A DNA stretch of 10,023 nt from DATDRQ01 sp035291645. GTDB lineage: Bacteria > Chloroflexota > Anaerolineae > Anaerolineales > UBA4823. The stretch lies in NCBI GenBank assembly GCA_035291645.1, contig DATDRQ010000043.1, forward strand, positions 1 through 10,023, in the 5' to 3' direction. The notes beneath the pieces are model-generated. The model had not been told where the DNA came from, ran no database searches, and saw nothing but the letters and a program-made list of their open reading frames with translations. The number at the start of each line of letters is the position of its first letter. The first letter of the stretch is position 1. Below, one piece after another: positions 1 through 5,864 of this stretch. A program made the position numbers and the translations under genes.

Positions 1-176
1 AGACAGTACCATTTTCCTGTATCGTGCAGGAAATAGAGATTTTCGTGACAGCCGATGCAATTCTCATCCTTTTCCGGGGGAGTGGATTGAGCGAGCGCTG
101 TACGGGGTATACCGATCCCCAGGAATAGGATCACCAGGAGCAAGAGGCTGCATGTGTTGGCTGCTTTTTGTAACAT
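1..176 (-). CDS. Exported c-type cytochrome, N-terminal part (cut by window edge)
   Basis: Reading from the ATG at 176-174, the first 58 residues are visible and the frame stays open to the window edge. Residues 1-29 form a signal peptide: a short n-region with one Lys, a Leu/Ile/Val-rich core at about 11-23, and an Ala-Leu-Ala cleavage site at 27-29. The mature part carries a haem c attachment motif Cys-Ile-Gly-Cys-His at residues 40-44 (positions 45-59), so haem would be bound covalently outside the membrane. The close Cys-Xaa-Xaa-Cys-His followed by further His (51) and Cys (58) residues suggests a multihaem electron-transfer protein, but the rest is missing. A perfect Shine-Dalgarno lies 6 bases upstream. 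The XRE/cupin regulator gene ends only 33 bases upstream on the same strand, so the two are probably co-transcribed. The exact cytochrome family cannot be named. Confidence 0.8.
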   Translation of the reverse strand, partial: MLQKAANTCSLLLLVILFLGIGIPRTALAQSTPPEKDENCIGCHENLYFLHDTGKWYC

Positions 177-180
177 CTAA

Positions 181-189
181 CACCTCCTT
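181..189 (-). promoter_or_regulatory. Ribosome binding site of the cytochrome gene
   Basis: On the minus strand this reads AAGGAGGTG, a full match to the anti-Shine-Dalgarno sequence, with about six bases to the ATG at 176. It fixes the start of the cytochrome gene and suggests strong translation of the second gene of the XRE-cytochrome pair. Confidence 0.8.
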
Positions 190-209
190 CTCCTGCTAAA
201 ACGTGCTAC

Positions 210-905
210 CTATACAGGAAAATGTCTCTTCGATGGTTGATCGTTCTCGTCAGTAGGGCACAGGATGAGTAGGGAGCGAGAAGGAATATCGCCCTGGTTC
301 CACCAGCGGTGAGGCAGGTGGGCCTCAAAAATCAGGCTGTCGCCCGGCTCGAGATGAAAGACATTTTCCTCGATCAGGTAGGTGAGGCGGCCTTCTAAGC
401 AGTAGACGAACTCGTGCCCGGTGTGAACGATCGGGGTGGGTCCGCTCTCCGAGCCTACTTCGAGACTTACCAGGAGAGGTTGCCCGCCGCGCATAATCAA
501 TCCGGCGCCTAAATCCTCGAATAGGCCGTGTTCGAATACTGCTCGTGGGCGCTGGCCAGACTTCTGGTAGACGACACTCTTCTGGGCCGGCTCTACTTCG
601 AAGAACGCAGTGATAGGGACTTCCAGGGCGGAAGCCAGCTGCTGGAGTGTGCCGACGCTTGGGGAGGTCTTGCTGTTCTCGATCAAGCTGAGCGTATTGA
701 AGTTCAGGCCGCTCATCTCGGCAAGCGTGCGCAGGGAGAGCCTCTTCTCAGAGCGCAATTCGCGTAAGCGGCGTCCCACGTCGATTTCTTGGAAGGCCGA
801 ACCTCCGGCTTTCGGACTGGTAATCGTGGTCGTGTTTTTCCGTCTTTTGGCTTTTCGGGAAACGGCATGAATATCCGGTGAGCCAGCAGGACTCGAATCA
901 GCCAT
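210..905 (-). CDS. XRE-family transcriptional regulator with C-terminal cupin domain
   Basis: A 231-residue DNA-binding regulator. Residues 1-40 are a polar, Lys/Arg-rich tail (basic patch at 17-23). Residues 43-104 form a lambda-repressor-type helix-turn-helix domain (Val-Gly-Arg-Arg-Leu-Arg-Glu-Leu-Arg, then Leu-Ala-Glu-Met-Ser-Gly-Leu and Leu-Ser-Leu-Ile-Glu-Asn). Residues 140-216 are a cupin_2 barrel: motif 1 contains His161, His164, Glu165 and Gly172, and motif 2 runs from Gly188 to Pro198-His199 and Asn203. These residues could bind a metal or small ligand. Regulators of this design sense small molecules through the cupin; the ligand here is unknown. The ATG at 905 is preceded by GAGG seven bases upstream. 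A sigma-70 promoter with a palindrome on its -10 element lies directly upstream, which points to autoregulation. The cytochrome gene follows 33 bases downstream and is the nearest candidate target. Confidence 0.9.
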   Translation of the reverse strand: MADSSPAGSPDIHAVSRKAKRRKNTTTITSPKAGGSAFQEIDVGRRLRELRSEKRLSLRTLAEMSGLNFNTLSLIENSKTSPSVGTLQQLASALEVPITAFFEVEPAQKSVVYQKSGQRPRAVFEHGLFEDLGAGLIMRGGQPLLVSLEVGSESGPTPIVHTGHEFVYCLEGRLTYLIEENVFHLEPGDSLIFEAHLPHRWWNQGDIPSRSLLILCPTDENDQPSKRHFPV

Positions 906-934
906 GTGAAAACCTCGATCTTACGAATTCGTTT

Positions 935-952
935 GTACTAATATTATAGTAC
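935..952. promoter_or_regulatory. Palindrome over the -10 box, probable operator of the XRE regulator
   Basis: GTACTA and TAGTAC form perfect 6-base arms around a 6-base AT centre (ATATTA). The palindrome covers the -10 hexamer and the likely start site of the regulator's promoter. A dimer bound here would block RNA polymerase, so negative autoregulation by the XRE protein is the simplest inference. Binding has not been shown. Confidence 0.5.
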
Positions 953-971
953 ATAATGGAAAATAAGTCAA
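943..971 (-). promoter_or_regulatory. Sigma-70 promoter of the XRE/cupin regulator
   Basis: On the minus strand: -35 TTGACT (966-971), exactly 17 bases of spacer, and a perfect -10 TATAAT (943-948). Transcription would begin near 936, giving a leader of about 30 bases before the ATG at 905. It is the best promoter match in the window. Confidence 0.75.
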
Positions 972-1040
972 TCATGGGAACTAATAAATTGTTATGGATT
1001 TTAAATAGGTGCTTTAACTGGATCCGGGGGATATTCAATC

Positions 1041-1072
1041 AAAAAAACTGCTCCGAATGGTATTCGAAGCAG
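1041..1072 (-). terminator. Intrinsic terminator of the tRNA-Ser unit
   Basis: On the minus strand an 11-base stem (1048-1058 with 1062-1072, containing one G-U pair) closes a 3-base ACC loop and is followed directly by seven T residues (1041-1047). It lies 82 bases beyond the 3' end of tRNA-Ser(GCT) and before the promoter of the next minus-strand gene, so it ends the tRNA transcript and insulates the XRE gene. Confidence 0.88.
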
Positions 1073-1154
1073 CCTGGGTTCGAGCGAACAATCACGTCGC
1101 CTATGAGATGAGGGTCTCGCTCATGTCCTTGATGACAGAATATTCATTTATCAG

Positions 1155-1246
1155 CGGGGAGGACAGGATTCGAACCTGCGGCCGAGGTTTTAAGCCCCGG
1201 CAACCGCTTAGCAGGCGGCCCCAATCGACCACTCTGGCACCTCCCC
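1155..1246 (-). tRNA. tRNA-Ser, anticodon GCT
   Basis: A 92-base class II tRNA. The 5' acceptor strand GGGGAGG (1240-1246) pairs with CCTCCCC (1156-1162), and the discriminator is G at 1155. The anticodon loop CTGCTAA (1208-1214) carries GCT (1210-1212) and reads AGC/AGU codons. A long variable arm with a 7-pair stem and a standard T-loop (GGTTCGAATCC) confirm the serine identity. The 3' CCA is not encoded, so CCA-adding enzyme is needed. It is the second gene of a two-tRNA unit. Confidence 0.95.
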
Positions 1247-1274
1247 GATTTTCCGGTTGGTTCTGCGAACGAAA

Positions 1275-1366
<92 letters not shown>

Positions 1367-1391
1367 GATCGAATCCCTTCCGGGCGGGCAG

Positions 1392-1420
1392 ATTTTACCA
1401 CATCTGCCTACCCGGTGCAA
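1392..1420 (-). promoter_or_regulatory. Promoter of the tandem tRNA-Ser unit
   Basis: On the minus strand: -35 TTGCAC (1415-1420), 17-base spacer and -10 TAAAAT (1392-1397). The start site would fall near 1385, about 19 bases before the mature 5' end of tRNA-Ser(TGA) at 1366. That is a normal length for an RNase P-processed tRNA leader. Beyond it, 1421-1530 contains nothing I can name. Confidence 0.7.
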
Positions 1421-1530
1421 CGGCTGGCTAAGGGTGGGCGGCTGCCAGACACCTACTGTCGGCTACCAGGAATTTACCTCGGGTATCTTGAACAGGTAGC
1501 TGGAATAAACATAAATGCGAAGAAGGCAAA

Positions 1531-1881
1531 CTAGAAGATTTTCCTGCCCCACATCATGAGGCAGACACCGAATAAAGCTATTCCCGCGCCCAGCAAGTCA
1601 AAACGGTCGGGCCGCCAGCGATCAAACACCATTGCCCAGAGTATCGAGAGCACGATAAAAATTCCGCCATATGCCGCGTAGACGCGTCCGAAAGCAGATT
1701 CGCTTTGCAATGTGGGAATCACGCCATAAAGAAGCAGAATCATACCGCCCGCAACTCCAAGCCAAATCCCCTTGCCCTCACGCAGCCACTGCCACACCAA
1801 ATACCCACCGCCGATCTCGGCGAGACCTGCCAGGACAAACAGCGCGATCGCTCTCGCAATGATCGCCGATCCAATCATCAT
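1531..1881 (-). CDS. ynfA: YnfA/UPF0060-family small membrane protein
   Basis: 116 residues with four predicted transmembrane helices (about 5-22, 38-57, 68-86 and 94-111), matching the usual size of about 108 residues for this family. Diagnostic motifs are Ala-Glu-Ile-Gly-Gly-Gly near the end of helix 1 (21-26) and Gly-Arg-Val-Tyr-Ala-Ala-Tyr-Gly-Gly at 65-73, which is the family signature. The protein sits in the inner membrane. It has a small-multidrug-transporter-like fold, and an efflux role has been proposed for the E. coli member, but the substrate here is unknown. Two ATG codons stand in tandem; the first (1879-1881) has AGGAG at a suitable distance. It lies 76 bases downstream of the hemerythrin gene on the same strand and may share its transcript. 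No intrinsic terminator is visible after it. Confidence 0.9.
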   Translation of the reverse strand: MMIGSAIIARAIALFVLAGLAEIGGGYLVWQWLREGKGIWLGVAGGMILLLYGVIPTLQSESAFGRVYAAYGGIFIVLSILWAMVFDRWRPDRFDLLGAGIALFGVCLMMWGRKIF

Positions 1882-1957
1882 GATCTATCTCCTACCTGTT
1901 TTACTCCGATCATCCATCGCGCCGCATACACTCGCCATTCCTCGGCGAACTTCACCG

Positions 1958-2575
1958 TCAACGCTCTCTCCTGGCGCCGCTCTCGTTGGCAGAAAGCGGC
2001 CAGGCGGCTGCTGTCAGGGGCCAGGATTGAACTTCAGCCTCCAGGGCCACCGCCAGCGCCAGATATTTCTCGTGGACGCCTTCGCCGGTCTCGACGTGCT
2101 CGATGTGTTCGAAATCATCCCAAACCTTTTCCTGCTGCCCGGCCAGGATGACCCGATCAGCCATCGGGAATAAAATATTATCTTCTTTCTGGATGTGTTG
2201 GTGGAGCAGGGCAACGTACTTGCGGGCGTTGTTCACCAGGTCGATCCGGGCAGTCTCATCGCCTTGCTGCATGCGTTCGGCTGCTTTCCGCATCGCCTGG
2301 GTGTATGTTCGCCCCATCTCGTGCTCGACTAACATGACCCCGATCGGTCCCCCTTGCACCGGGACGCCTCCCTCCGCCATGGCCGGGAATAGCACCCCTT
2401 CTTCTTTCATGTGGTGGCATCCGTCTGCAAAGCCCTTTACAAAACTGGCTGCGTCGATGAAAAACTCGGGCCGCACGGCTTGGCCGGCTTCCAGCCGGTC
2501 TGCGGCGGCCTCCAGGGTGGCGAGCACGCGCTCGATCACGCGGTGTTCTTCCATCAATACTTCTGTCGCTTTCAT
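1958..2575 (-). CDS. Hemerythrin (HHE cation-binding) domain protein
   Basis: 205 residues, all-helical, probably cytoplasmic. The predicted di-iron ligands are in the usual order: His11 (Glu-Glu-His-Arg), His55 and Glu59 (HxxxE within His-His-Met-Lys-Glu-Glu), His85 (Glu-His-Glu-Met), and His127 with Glu131 (second HxxxE, in His-Gln-His-Ile-Gln-Lys-Glu-Asp). The second HxxxE is followed by Asn-Ile-Leu-Phe-Pro-Met, as in HHE proteins. Such proteins bind oxygen or respond to nitric oxide or iron-centre damage; which applies here cannot be decided. The frame stays open upstream to 2854, but that extension lies in the murJ start region and looks non-coding. The ATG at 2575 has AGGAG ten bases upstream and begins the recognisable domain. 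The last 25 or so residues are low-complexity Ala/Arg-rich and outside the domain. It is divergent from murJ and upstream of ynfA. Confidence 0.85.
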   Translation of the reverse strand: MKATEVLMEEHRVIERVLATLEAAADRLEAGQAVRPEFFIDAASFVKGFADGCHHMKEEGVLFPAMAEGGVPVQGGPIGVMLVEHEMGRTYTQAMRKAAERMQQGDETARIDLVNNARKYVALLHQHIQKEDNILFPMADRVILAGQQEKVWDDFEHIEHVETGEGVHEKYLALAVALEAEVQSWPLTAAAWPLSANESGARRER

Positions 2576-2656
2576 CTTAATTTCTCTCCTGATCTTGAGA
2601 TCTGATCGGGCACCGGTCTGAACATCGGTGGTGGTTGATGAGCAGGCCGGGGTAAG

Positions 2657-2672
2657 TGTTATCAATATAACA
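2657..2672. promoter_or_regulatory. Palindrome upstream of the hemerythrin gene, possible operator
   Basis: TGTTAT-CAAT-ATAACA is a perfect inverted repeat with 6-base arms, 82 bases before the hemerythrin ATG. On the minus strand it contains -10-like AT-rich sequence (TATATT). Its form suits a dimeric repressor or a CRP/FNR-like regulator, but I cannot name the protein. Confidence 0.35.
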
Positions 2673-2691
2673 GGAATTACGGGCGGCATCC

Positions 2692-2705
2692 TTGCGCGAG
2701 CGCAA
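2692..2705. promoter_or_regulatory. GC-rich palindrome between the hemerythrin and murJ genes
   Basis: TTGCGC-GA-GCGCAA is a perfect inverted repeat with 6-base arms, 30 bases upstream of the murJ -10 element. There is no T-run on either side, so it is not an intrinsic terminator. It could be a second operator in this divergent region. GC-rich palindromes also occur by chance in this genome background. Confidence 0.3.
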
Positions 2706-2734
2706 ACAGGGCTGTAGATCCTGCTATCTTTGTG

Positions 2735-2740
2735 TATACT
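2735..2740 (+). promoter_or_regulatory. -10 element of murJ, probably giving a leaderless mRNA
   Basis: TATACT matches the -10 consensus at five of six positions. The start of transcription would fall at about 2747-2748, the position of the murJ GTG start codon. No Shine-Dalgarno is present before that codon. The -35 region is poor. The proposal is inferred from spacing only. Confidence 0.45.
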
Positions 2741-2747
2741 TGCCCGA

Positions 2748-4265
2748 GTGTCCCGCATTGCGCGCGCCTCCCTGATCATCGCCGTCTTTTTTGGGGTGGA
2801 TAAAGTCCTGGGCTTCGTGCGCCAGGTGCTGATCGCCCGGCAGTTCGGCCTCACCTACGAGATCGACGTCTTCAACGCAGCCAATAACATCCCGGACCTG
2901 CTCTCGGCGCTGATCTCTGGCGGGGCGCTCGGGGTGGCCCTCATCCCGGTATTATCCGAATACCTGCAGCTGCGCAGCCGGCAAGAGGCCTGGGACCTGT
3001 TTTCGCGCATCCTCAACCTGGCCTTCATCGCCACCGGCGCGCTCTCCCTGGGGATTGCCATCTTCGCCGAGCCGCTGGTGCACAGGGTGATCGCCCCTGG
3101 TTTCCCGCCCGACCAGCTGGCCTTGACTGTCAGCGTGATGCGCCTGGACCTGATCGCCATCCTGATCTTTTCGATCAGCGGGCTGATTATGGCGGGATTG
3201 CAGGCCAACCAGCATTTCTTACTGCCGGCGATGGCGCCCATGTTCTACAACCTGGGTCAGATTTTCGGGGTGGCCATCCTGGCCCCGCAAACCGGGATCA
3301 GCATCGGGCCAATCACCCTGCCAGCCTTTGGCTTGGGCATCTACGGCCTGGTATATGGCGTCCTGATCGGCGCAGCGCTGCACCTGGCGATCCAGATCCC
3401 CGGCCTGATCGCCTACCACTTCCACTGGACCCCGGCGATCAACCTGCGTAATCCCGGCGTGGTTAAGGTGCTCCACCTGTTAGGGCCGCGTATCCTGACC
3501 ATGTTCTTCCTGCAGGTGTTCTTCATTGCCCGGGATAACATCGCCTCCCGTTACGGTGAAGGCGCCATCACGGCCTTGAACTACGGCTGGTTCATCATGC
3601 AGGTGCCGGAAACATTGATTGGGACGGCCATTGCCATCGCGCTGCTGCCCACGATATCGGAGCAGTTCGCCCGCGGTGAGGAAGCAGCCTACCGGGACAC
3701 GGTAAACCATGCCGTACGGGTCATCCTGGCGTTAACCTTGCCGGTGGCTACCCTGCTGATCGTCGCCATTCGCCCGTTGATCGCCGGGATATTCGGGTTC
3801 GACGCCGAGGGGACGCAGCTCGTCTTCCTGGCGTCCAGCGCTTACCTGCTCGGCCTGGCAGGCCACTCGCTGCTGGAGGTCTCCGCCCGTTCGTTTTACG
3901 CCCGCCAGGACGCGCGCACGCCCCTGTTTGCGGCGGCCTTGAACGCCGGCGCGTACATCGTCCTGGCAGTGTGGCTGTCCAGCCGGTGGGGGCCTCCTGG
4001 CATCGCCCTGGCGAACTCGCTGGCGTTCACCGGCGAGGCGCTGCTCCTGCTGTTCCTGCTGAACCGCAAGGTTCCCGGAATGCTGCGATTGGGGACCACC
4101 CTGCTACGGACGGCGCTGGCCTCCCTGGCAGGTGGGCTGCTGGTTTTTGGCCTGATGCAGCTCTCCTTTTCACCAGTCTTATTATCGCTAGTTGCGCTGT
4201 CCGCCGGAGGCCTGGTCGTCCTGCCGTTCATCTGGCCGGAGCTCAAACTCTTGATCCGGCTGTAA
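2748..4265 (+). CDS. murJ: Lipid II flippase MurJ (MviN family)
   Basis: 505 residues from the GTG at 2748. It is a MATE-like polytopic membrane protein with about 14 helices, the usual length for MurJ, which moves the lipid-linked peptidoglycan precursor across the cytoplasmic membrane. The N-terminus shows the family block Asp-Lys-Val-Leu-Gly-Phe-Val-Arg-Gln (18-26), in which Arg25 matches a conserved cavity arginine and Lys19 stands where many homologues have Arg. Asp40 follows, then Gly-Gly-Ala-Leu (58-61) and Ile-Pro-Val-Leu-Ser-Glu-Tyr (66-72), all typical of MurJ. An in-frame TTG at 2730 would add six residues, but it lies within the proposed promoter, and neither start has a Shine-Dalgarno. 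It is divergent from the hemerythrin gene. The S8 peptidase follows 31 bases downstream on the same strand and may be co-transcribed. MurJ indicates a peptidoglycan-making cell. Confidence 0.93.
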   Translation: MSRIARASLIIAVFFGVDKVLGFVRQVLIARQFGLTYEIDVFNAANNIPDLLSALISGGALGVALIPVLSEYLQLRSRQEAWDLFSRILNLAFIATGALSLGIAIFAEPLVHRVIAPGFPPDQLALTVSVMRLDLIAILIFSISGLIMAGLQANQHFLLPAMAPMFYNLGQIFGVAILAPQTGISIGPITLPAFGLGIYGLVYGVLIGAALHLAIQIPGLIAYHFHWTPAINLRNPGVVKVLHLLGPRILTMFFLQVFFIARDNIASRYGEGAITALNYGWFIMQVPETLIGTAIAIALLPTISEQFARGEEAAYRDTVNHAVRVILALTLPVATLLIVAIRPLIAGIFGFDAEGTQLVFLASSAYLLGLAGHSLLEVSARSFYARQDARTPLFAAALNAGAYIVLAVWLSSRWGPPGIALANSLAFTGEALLLLFLLNRKVPGMLRLGTTLLRTALASLAGGLLVFGLMQLSFSPVLLSLVALSAGGLVVLPFIWPELKLLIRL

Positions 4266-4296
4266 CCGCGCTGGCCCCCATCTTGTAGAAAATTCG

Positions 4297-5823
4297 ATGC
4301 CCGCAAAACTTCTCACACTTGTTTTTATCCTGCTCTGGTTACCCGGCTCTGGCGGGATACAGATTTCAAAGGCAATTCCAGTAGCTGACTGGCAGGCAAA
4401 GATCGATCCCTGGGTGACCAGGACCGCCCAACAAGGCGAGACCGAGTTCATTCTATTGCTTTCCGAGCAAGCGGATTTAAGTGGAGCCGAAGCCCTCGCT
4501 ACTCGACAGGAGAAAGGCGCCTTCGTATACCGGCAGCTGGTTGAGACAGCCAGCCGAACCCAGGGGCCTGTGCTGGCGGCATTGGCTGCTGCCGGGGTGG
4601 AATACCGGCCCTACTGGATCGCCAATATGGTCTGGGTCCGTGGAAACCTGCGGCTGGTGCAGACGCTGGCTCCCCGGCCGGACATCGTTCATATTTACGC
4701 CAATCCACGAGTTCGCCTGGAGCTGCCCGTACCCACGCCGCCGATATTCAAGCCGGGGGAAACCAGTAAGATCGAATCGAACATCAGCCAGGTTGGCGCT
4801 CCGCAGGTATGGGCGGCGGGTTATACCGGTCATGGGGTAGTGCTCGGCGGGCAGGACACCGGCTACGAGTGGGATCACCCGGCGCTCAAGAATCACTACC
4901 TGGGCTGGAGCGGTAACTCGGTCGACCACAACTATCACTGGCACGACGCCATCCACGATGATCTGGGAAATCCGTGCGGAGCGGATTCACTGGAACCGTG
5001 CGACGATGATGGTCATGGGACCCACACCATGGGTACGATGGTCGGCGATGACCCTGAACACAAGAACCGGATCGGCATGGCGCCCGGGGCGAAGTGGATC
5101 GGCTGCCGCAACATGGACAACGGCGTAGGCACGCCGGTCACCTACAGCGAATGCTTCCAGTGGTTCCTGGCGCCGACCGACCTGGCCGGGGAGAATCCCG
5201 ACCCGTCCCGGGCGCCGGATGTGATCAATAATTCCTGGGGCTGCACGCCCGAAGAAGGCTGTACCAACCCGAATATCCTGCGCTCAGTGGTTGAAGCGCT
5301 GCGCGCCGCCGGCATCCTGGTGGTCGTCTCGGCAGGCAACTCCGGCCCGAACTGCAGCACGATCGACATGCCTCCCACAATTTATGCGGCTGCCTTGACG
5401 GTCGGGAGCACCAATTCCGCAGACGAGGTCTCCACCTTCAGCAGCCGCGGTCCGGTCGTCGTGGATGGCAGCGGGCGGCTCAAGCCGGACGTCGGCGCAC
5501 CAGGAGAGAGGATCCGCTCCAGCAACCGTTTTGACGGCTATGATGAGCTGAGCGGCACCAGCATGGCGGGCCCGCACGTCGCCGGGCTGGCAGCGCTGCT
5601 CATCTCGGTCGATCCCGCATTGAGGGGGGATGTTAATCGGTTGGAAAGTCTGATCGCCCGCTCCTCCAAACCGATCCGGGTAGAGCAAGAATGCGGCGGG
5701 GTATCGGGACGTGAAATCCCCAACAACTCCGCCGGGTGGGGGCGGATCGACGCGCTGGCGGCTTACTTTGAATTGCGGGGAGCTTACCGGATCAATATCC
5801 CGGCAGTACTAAACGGCCCGTGA
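4297..5823 (+). CDS. Secreted subtilisin-like serine peptidase (S8 family)
   Basis: 508 residues. A signal peptide is likely at 1-26 (hydrophobic core 5-16, Ser-Lys-Ala before the cleavage site). Residues 48-142 look like an inhibitor-I9-type prodomain. The catalytic domain spans about 165-490, with Asp187 (Gln-Asp-Thr-Gly), His240 (Asp-Gly-His-Gly-Thr-His), oxyanion-hole Asn348 (Ser-Ala-Gly-Asn-Ser-Gly) and Ser422 (Gly-Thr-Ser-Met-Ala-Gly-Pro-His-Val-Ala). All catalytic residues are intact. The segment around Asp187 and the His-Asn-Tyr-His-Trp stretch (211-215) resemble bacillopeptidase F-type subtilases. Several Cys pairs (227/235, 270/286, 316/322) could form disulphides outside the cell. 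The protein ends in Ile-Asn-Ile-Pro-Ala-Val-Leu-Asn-Gly-Pro. The ATG at 4297 has no Shine-Dalgarno; a weak -10-like TAGAAA (4286-4291) sits five bases before it. It follows murJ closely and converges on the metal ATPase gene. Confidence 0.92.
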   Translation: MPAKLLTLVFILLWLPGSGGIQISKAIPVADWQAKIDPWVTRTAQQGETEFILLLSEQADLSGAEALATRQEKGAFVYRQLVETASRTQGPVLAALAAAGVEYRPYWIANMVWVRGNLRLVQTLAPRPDIVHIYANPRVRLELPVPTPPIFKPGETSKIESNISQVGAPQVWAAGYTGHGVVLGGQDTGYEWDHPALKNHYLGWSGNSVDHNYHWHDAIHDDLGNPCGADSLEPCDDDGHGTHTMGTMVGDDPEHKNRIGMAPGAKWIGCRNMDNGVGTPVTYSECFQWFLAPTDLAGENPDPSRAPDVINNSWGCTPEEGCTNPNILRSVVEALRAAGILVVVSAGNSGPNCSTIDMPPTIYAAALTVGSTNSADEVSTFSSRGPVVVDGSGRLKPDVGAPGERIRSSNRFDGYDELSGTSMAGPHVAGLAALLISVDPALRGDVNRLESLIARSSKPIRVEQECGGVSGREIPNNSAGWGRIDALAAYFELRGAYRINIPAVLNGP

Positions 5824-5840
5824 GATCGTCTTGCTTTGTA

Positions 5841-5864
5841 CGATTATTTCTGGCGCAATAATCG
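5841..5864. repeat. Perfect inverted repeat at the convergent gene junction
   Basis: CGATTATT and AATAATCG (8-base arms, 8-base loop) overlap the last codons and stop of the ATPase gene and begin 17 bases after the peptidase stop. As RNA it could fold on both strands and help separate the converging transcripts. Neither side has a T-run, so it is not a standard intrinsic terminator. Confidence 0.45.

Noticed and set aside
11..223. 12-base inverted repeat: 11-22 against 212-223
   Set aside because: One copy is in cytochrome codons and the other in the last codons of the XRE gene. A few such pairs are expected by chance in 10 kb, and no other end-like features are present.
1464..1503. GCTACC/GGTAGC inverted repeat downstream of ynfA
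   Set aside because: Only 6-base arms around a long loop and no T-run, so it cannot be called a terminator.
1952..2621. Long open frames on the strand opposite the hemerythrin gene
   Set aside because: Antisense shadows of GC-rich coding sequence. The opposite frame has the conserved HHE ligands.
2576..2854. In-frame upstream extension of the hemerythrin gene to an ATG at 2854
   Set aside because: The extra 93 residues are Arg/Thr-rich, lack domain character and overlap the start of murJ. The ATG at 2575 has a Shine-Dalgarno and begins the HHE domain.
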